A stretch of 7,148 bases of DNA from Actinomycetota bacterium (lineage in GTDB: Bacteria; Actinomycetota; Actinomycetes; S36-B12; CAIYMF01). A program made the position numbers and the translations under genes. The stretch spans positions 1-7,148 of the forward strand of contig WLOZ01000088.1 in the NCBI GenBank assembly GCA_009699025.1, in the 5' to 3' direction. This document shows positions 4,101-7,148 of the stretch, piece by piece (positions within the stretch are counted from its first letter, which is position 1; every line of letters begins with the position of its first letter). Under the pieces are notes generated by a model. That model was not told the origin of the DNA. It worked only from the letters and a program-made list of their open reading frames with translations, and searched no databases.

Positions 4101-6436
4101 TCGTCTAAACCGCCGAGGCGGTCAAGCAGCGCAGCTGAGCCAGCAAGAGATCGCCGTCGGGCCACGATCGACAACCGGCCGTCGGGATTCGTTCGCAGAC
4201 CCCCAGCGGCTGTCAGGCGAGCGATAGTCTCTACCACGGCGTCCGGAGGCAGATCCGACAACTCCGCTACGATCTCGGCTTCGTGCGCGTTGGTCGACCG
4301 CAACACGGCAGTAACCACCCTGCGCTCAACCGGGTCGGCGTCAAGAATGCCCATCACGCCGGCCGACCATGCCTCGACGCTCAGAGTGCGCACCAGCGTG
4401 TCGCTGACCGCACGAACGGTGTTCGAGTGCCTCCCGCCCGGAGAGTCGACATCACCACAGAAGTTTCCTGGCCCAATTTCAGCGACGCGGCGCTCTCGCC
4501 CCTCAGCATCGACAGCGAGCACCGCCACCCGTCCGGTAATGATGTACATCATCTGGTCGCCAGGGGAGCCCTCGCGGAAGAGTGTTTCACCAGCAGGGAA
4601 CTGCTCGGTGGAGATTCGAGACCGCATCGAGTCTCGCTGACTCTCGGGTATTGACTCGAGGAGCTTGGTGTCGGCCGAGATCGCAGACTGACGGTCCCAA
4701 ATCTGCGCATAGCGGGGTTGAATCATCAGGTCGGAGTGGGTGCCCACGACGATCCCGTCGTCGTACAGCGCCAGCACGTGGTCGCAACGCTCAGCCAGCT
4801 CGGCGCTGCGTGTGGCGATCACGACGGTGCGTTGGCGATCGCCCACCATCGCCGACAACAGTGGCAGGGCCACATCGACGTCGGCAAGGACAGGCAGACT
4901 CTCAATCAGCACGACATCGGCGCTTCCCACGACCGCCATGGCGAGAAGCAGACGCTGGCGCTCGTGCACGCTCAGCACCTCCGCGTGGGATCCGAGCCTC
5001 GCGTCGAGGCCACCGCCAGGGAGGTCGACGAGGTGCGCAAGGCCCGCCTTGGCCAGCACGGCCTCAGCAGCAACCGAGCTGATGTCAGTCGCCGCTGCGC
5101 CGAGGTGGTCTCGGACGGTCGTGTCGAAGAGAGACGTGTCGTACGTCAGCAGGGCGACGCGCCGCTTCACCAAGGGGTGACGAACGTCGACCCCATCGAG
5201 CGTAACGAGCCCGGCATCGGGGTCGCTGTCGCCCCCCAGCACCTCAAGCAGGCGTGAGGTCGATTGTCCGGCGTCAGCGACCAGGGCTACCAGGCCACCG
5301 CTAGGCACTCCAAGAGCACCCATCGTGAGCAAGCTGTCTGGCTCGAGGGCCAGATCGTGGAACGTCAGACCCTCTCCCACCGAAGTCGACGTCACGGCGC
5401 CAGTGTCGAGACGGGCCACGCGAGGGGCGGCTGACGTGATCTGTTCGATCCGGCGCTTGCTCGTCACAGCGAGCCTCCAGTCACGCAGCCACGGAGGAAG
5501 GGCCTCAAGACCACGCACGACCGCCTCCACGTACAGCAGCGCCGCCGCGATTGCTCCAGCCCCGGCAACTCCCCCCACGAGACCAACAAGCACCACGCCC
5601 AGCAGGGCAAGGTAGCCCACGACTCGCGCGGCGATATGAAGCCTTCCTGCTCGCCTCTTTTGGATGAGCGTCGCGATGTGGAGGCGACTAGCTCGCTCGC
5701 TCAGACGTGCAACCATCCAGCTGGCAAGGTTCATTCCTGAGACCGTTCGAGACGCTGTGATGGTCTCATCAACCACGGCTCCCACGTCACTGCTGGCATG
5801 CAACCGGCGATGGTCGACCTGCAACAAGCCTCGACCGATGTGCCAGTTGAGCACGAGGAACGCGATGGTGCCGACGAGCATCACCAGGCCGGCCCTAGGC
5901 TCGACCAAGTAGAGCAGCGCGAGGCTCAGGACGATGCGCATCACCCCGGGCAACCCCTCGATGAGGGTGACGTCAACGGCCTGCTCAACACGATCAATGT
6001 CCGCGGTGTGGCGACTGACCACGCTGGGCCGACGCAGGCCGACCTGACGCACCATCGGGCTTTCCAGCGTGGTCTCGTACAGGTGCTCGGTGAGCGCTCG
6101 CGCGCTCGACGTCGCAGCCACGAATCCGCAGCGTTGAGCCACCCAGGTGAGAATGACGTCGAGCAGCATCAGCCCCCCGAGCAGTCCCAGCGCACGAGAG
6201 TCGATGCCGTGCTCCAGCGTTCCCTCGACCACGAGCGGGACCACGGCCGCAGCCAGTAGGGCCGCCATCCCGAAGGCGAGCGAGCCGATGACCGCCCACC
6301 GGACCGGGGCGAGGAAGGGTGCGAGGAATCGGAGCAGTTCGCCGGTTCCTGCGGCCGAGCGCGCTGACAGCCCTTCGTGTGGCTCGGTACTGTCCATGCC
6401 CACAGTGAGGTCTGGAGTCGTGCTGCTTACTGACAT
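4097..6436 (-). CDS. Degenerate (catalytically dead) ABC-exporter-like protein fused to a cNMP-binding-like domain and winged helix
   Basis: Numbered from ATG 6436 (779 residues; an in-frame GTG at 6559 would add 41 low-complexity Gly/Pro/Ala-rich residues). Order of parts: a six-helix ABC-exporter-type membrane domain (about 46-310); a nucleotide-binding fold (about 355-580); a CRP-like cyclic-nucleotide-binding domain (about 592-692); a winged helix (about 703-760). The ATPase fold is recognisable but each functional motif is lost: Walker A reads ADAGQSTSR with Thr for the key Lys; the Q-loop Gln is Tyr in LTYD; the signature is LSVHE for LSGGQ; Walker B is LIES, so catalytic Glu is Ser; the switch His is Thr in IATRS. 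The cNMP pocket reads NFCGDVDSPGGRHSNTV: its Arg is kept but the usual FGE is not, so ligand binding is uncertain. ATP-driven transport by itself is very unlikely; a sensor, scaffold or membrane anchor is more plausible. It converges on the MinD-like gene. Confidence 0.88.
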   Translation of the reverse strand: MSVSSTTPDLTVGMDSTEPHEGLSARSAAGTGELLRFLAPFLAPVRWAVIGSLAFGMAALLAAAVVPLVVEGTLEHGIDSRALGLLGGLMLLDVILTWVAQRCGFVAATSSARALTEHLYETTLESPMVRQVGLRRPSVVSRHTADIDRVEQAVDVTLIEGLPGVMRIVLSLALLYLVEPRAGLVMLVGTIAFLVLNWHIGRGLLQVDHRRLHASSDVGAVVDETITASRTVSGMNLASWMVARLSERASRLHIATLIQKRRAGRLHIAARVVGYLALLGVVLVGLVGGVAGAGAIAAALLYVEAVVRGLEALPPWLRDWRLAVTSKRRIEQITSAAPRVARLDTGAVTSTSVGEGLTFHDLALEPDSLLTMGALGVPSGGLVALVADAGQSTSRLLEVLGGDSDPDAGLVTLDGVDVRHPLVKRRVALLTYDTSLFDTTVRDHLGAAATDISSVAAEAVLAKAGLAHLVDLPGGGLDARLGSHAEVLSVHERQRLLLAMAVVGSADVVLIESLPVLADVDVALPLLSAMVGDRQRTVVIATRSAELAERCDHVLALYDDGIVVGTHSDLMIQPRYAQIWDRQSAISADTKLLESIPESQRDSMRSRISTEQFPAGETLFREGSPGDQMMYIITGRVAVLAVDAEGRERRVAEIGPGNFCGDVDSPGGRHSNTVRAVSDTLVRTLSVEAWSAGVMGILDADPVERRVVTAVLRSTNAHEAEIVAELSDLPPDAVVETIARLTAAGGLRTNPDGRLSIVARRRSLAGSAALLDRLGGLDD

Positions 6437-6598
6437 CAGGCGGTCCCATCGTGACGGTTGATCTCCAGTGGTGCAGAAGGCTCCGGTACCTCCGGCAGGT
6501 GCGCTGGGGCCGCCGGACTGCTCGCCAGCAGGGGCAACCAGTTGCCGAGTCTCGAGCACTGGCCGACCCCGGGGGCGTCGCTGGTCGCACTTGATTTA

Positions 6599-6613
6599 GG
6601 CATTCCAGCATTC
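6599..6613. repeat. Imperfect direct repeat GGCATTCCAGCATTC, sharing a 10-mer with 1735-1744
   Basis: The short unit GCATTC occurs twice, eight bases apart. The first ten bases, GGCATTCCAG, recur at 1735-1744 just upstream of the decarboxylase-like gene. Both copies lie in divergent intergenic regions flanking the four-gene block. They could be a shared regulator site, but a 10-base match may be chance. The rest of the 6437-6663 gap shows no gene, RNA or hairpin that I can support. Confidence 0.25.
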
Positions 6614-6651
6614 TGTCGCATCAGTGAAGCACGCGCGCGAGACAGTTCCGG

Positions 6652-6657
6652 TAGCGT
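6652..6657 (+). promoter_or_regulatory. Candidate -10 hexamer for the FAD oxidase gene (possibly leaderless)
   Basis: TAGCGT ends six bases before GTG 6664, and no ribosome site lies between. This is the same arrangement as at egtB and the decarboxylase-like gene. Its TAG is also an in-frame stop, so the coding region cannot begin further upstream. Confidence 0.42.
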
Positions 6658-6663
6658 CACCCT

Positions 6664-7148
6664 GTGACTCCCGAAGATCAGGTGCTGCTGGCAGCACAGG
6701 CGGCGCTCGCCGAAGGCGACGTCGTCACCGACACCGATCGACTTGAGTCCTACCGGGCAGACCGGTCCACCGGCAGCCATGCCGGCCAGCCCTTCGCCGT
6801 CGCTTTCCCACGCACGGTCGAGCAGGTGTCGGCACTGCTGAGCGCCGCTCACCAGCACCGTGTGCCGGTGGTGCCGCGCGGCGCCGGCTCAGGGCTCACC
6901 GGTGGGTCGAACGCCATTGATGGCAGCCTCATCGTGTGTGTCGAGAGAATGCGCTCGGTGCTCACGGTTGATGTCGGCAACGGCTACGTCGAGACCGAGC
7001 CGGGCATCTTCAACACCGATCTGCGCGAGCACGTAGCCGGCCACGGCATGTGGTACGCGCCCGACCCGGCCAGCAAGGACTTTTGCTCGATCGGCGGCAA
7101 TGTCAACACCAATGCCGGTGGCCTCTGCTGCGTCAAGTACGGGGTCAC
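6664..7148 (+). CDS. FAD-linked oxidase, GlcD / D-lactate dehydrogenase type (N-terminal part, cut by window edge)
   Basis: Only 161 codons are present; the family is usually 450-500 residues, so the cap domain and C-terminus lie outside. The visible part is the vanillyl-alcohol-oxidase/PCMH-type FAD-binding domain: AVAFPRTVEQVSALL (45-59), the pyrophosphate-binding loop PRGAGSGLTGG (71-81), and the flavin-site run ending SIGGNVNTNAGG (142-153), preceded by the typical YAPDP (131-135). Such enzymes oxidise 2-hydroxy acids (glycolate, D-lactate, D-2-hydroxyglutarate) and pass electrons to quinone or another acceptor. The substrate cannot be assigned from this half. GTG 6664 is the first possible start because an in-frame TAG lies at 6652. 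It diverges from the ABC-like gene across a gap of about 227 bases (104 if that gene starts at 6559), so a functional link is possible but not shown. Confidence 0.92.
   Translation, partial: MTPEDQVLLAAQAALAEGDVVTDTDRLESYRADRSTGSHAGQPFAVAFPRTVEQVSALLSAAHQHRVPVVPRGAGSGLTGGSNAIDGSLIVCVERMRSVLTVDVGNGYVETEPGIFNTDLREHVAGHGMWYAPDPASKDFCSIGGNVNTNAGGLCCVKYGV

Noticed and set aside
4097..6436. Active drug or peptide exporter
   Set aside because: The membrane domain fits, but all ATPase motifs are substituted and no partner ABC half-transporter gene is in the window.
4097..6436. Pseudogene from sequence errors or frameshifts
   Set aside because: The frame is open across about 780 codons with normal coding composition. 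The changes are clean substitutions at motif positions, with the surrounding fold retained.
6437..6559. Extension of the ABC-like protein to GTG 6559
   Set aside because: The 41 added residues are low-complexity Gly/Pro/Ala/Ser, and the GTG lacks a good ribosome site. ATG 6436 has GGGA seven bases upstream. The longer form cannot be excluded.
5994..6611. Minus-strand open frame of 205 codons beginning at ATG 6611
   Set aside because: It overlaps the membrane domain of the ABC-like protein in another frame, is Arg-rich and has no recognisable domain.

Overview
The window looks like a piece of a high-GC actinobacterial chromosome. Evidence for this is the strong GC bias at third codon positions, the GTG starts, and actinobacterial-style promoters: three genes have a TAnnnT hexamer ending 6-7 bases before the start codon and no good Shine-Dalgarno sequence, which suggests leaderless transcripts. 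The exact taxon cannot be read from the sequence.

Layout: (1) 1-1689, minus strand: a two-gene ergothioneine operon. egtB (sulfoxide synthase) overlaps the start of egtD (histidine trimethyltransferase) by 11 bases, and egtD runs off the left edge. EgtB is the type whose residue spacing matches the cysteine-using Chloracidobacterium enzyme, and there is no egtC between the two genes and no egtA upstream. (2) 1758-4100, plus strand: three genes diverging from egtB. They encode an alpha-acetolactate decarboxylase-like protein with an extra C-terminal winged-helix domain, an unrecognised 170-residue protein, and a MinD/ParA-family ATPase with Arg in place of the signature Lys. (3) 4097-6436 (or 6559), minus strand, convergent and sharing a CTAG with the ATPase stop: an ABC-exporter-like membrane protein whose nucleotide-binding domain has lost every catalytic motif, followed by a cyclic-nucleotide-binding-like domain and a winged-helix domain. 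(4) 6664 to the right edge, plus strand: the start of a GlcD/D-lactate dehydrogenase-type FAD-linked oxidase.

The ergothioneine genes and the FAD oxidase look like ordinary metabolism. The part worth attention is the four-gene block 1758-6436: a catalytic-looking decarboxylase with a winged helix, a small partner, a MinD-like switch, and a dead ABC/cNMP-domain/winged-helix membrane protein. I do not recognise this combination as a described system. A working hypothesis, which is inference only, is a membrane-associated sensing or positioning module in which acetolactate (or a similar metabolite) and a nucleotide-like ligand are inputs, the MinD-like ATPase is the switch and the membrane protein is the anchor. 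No mobile elements, CRISPR arrays, tRNA or rRNA genes were seen.
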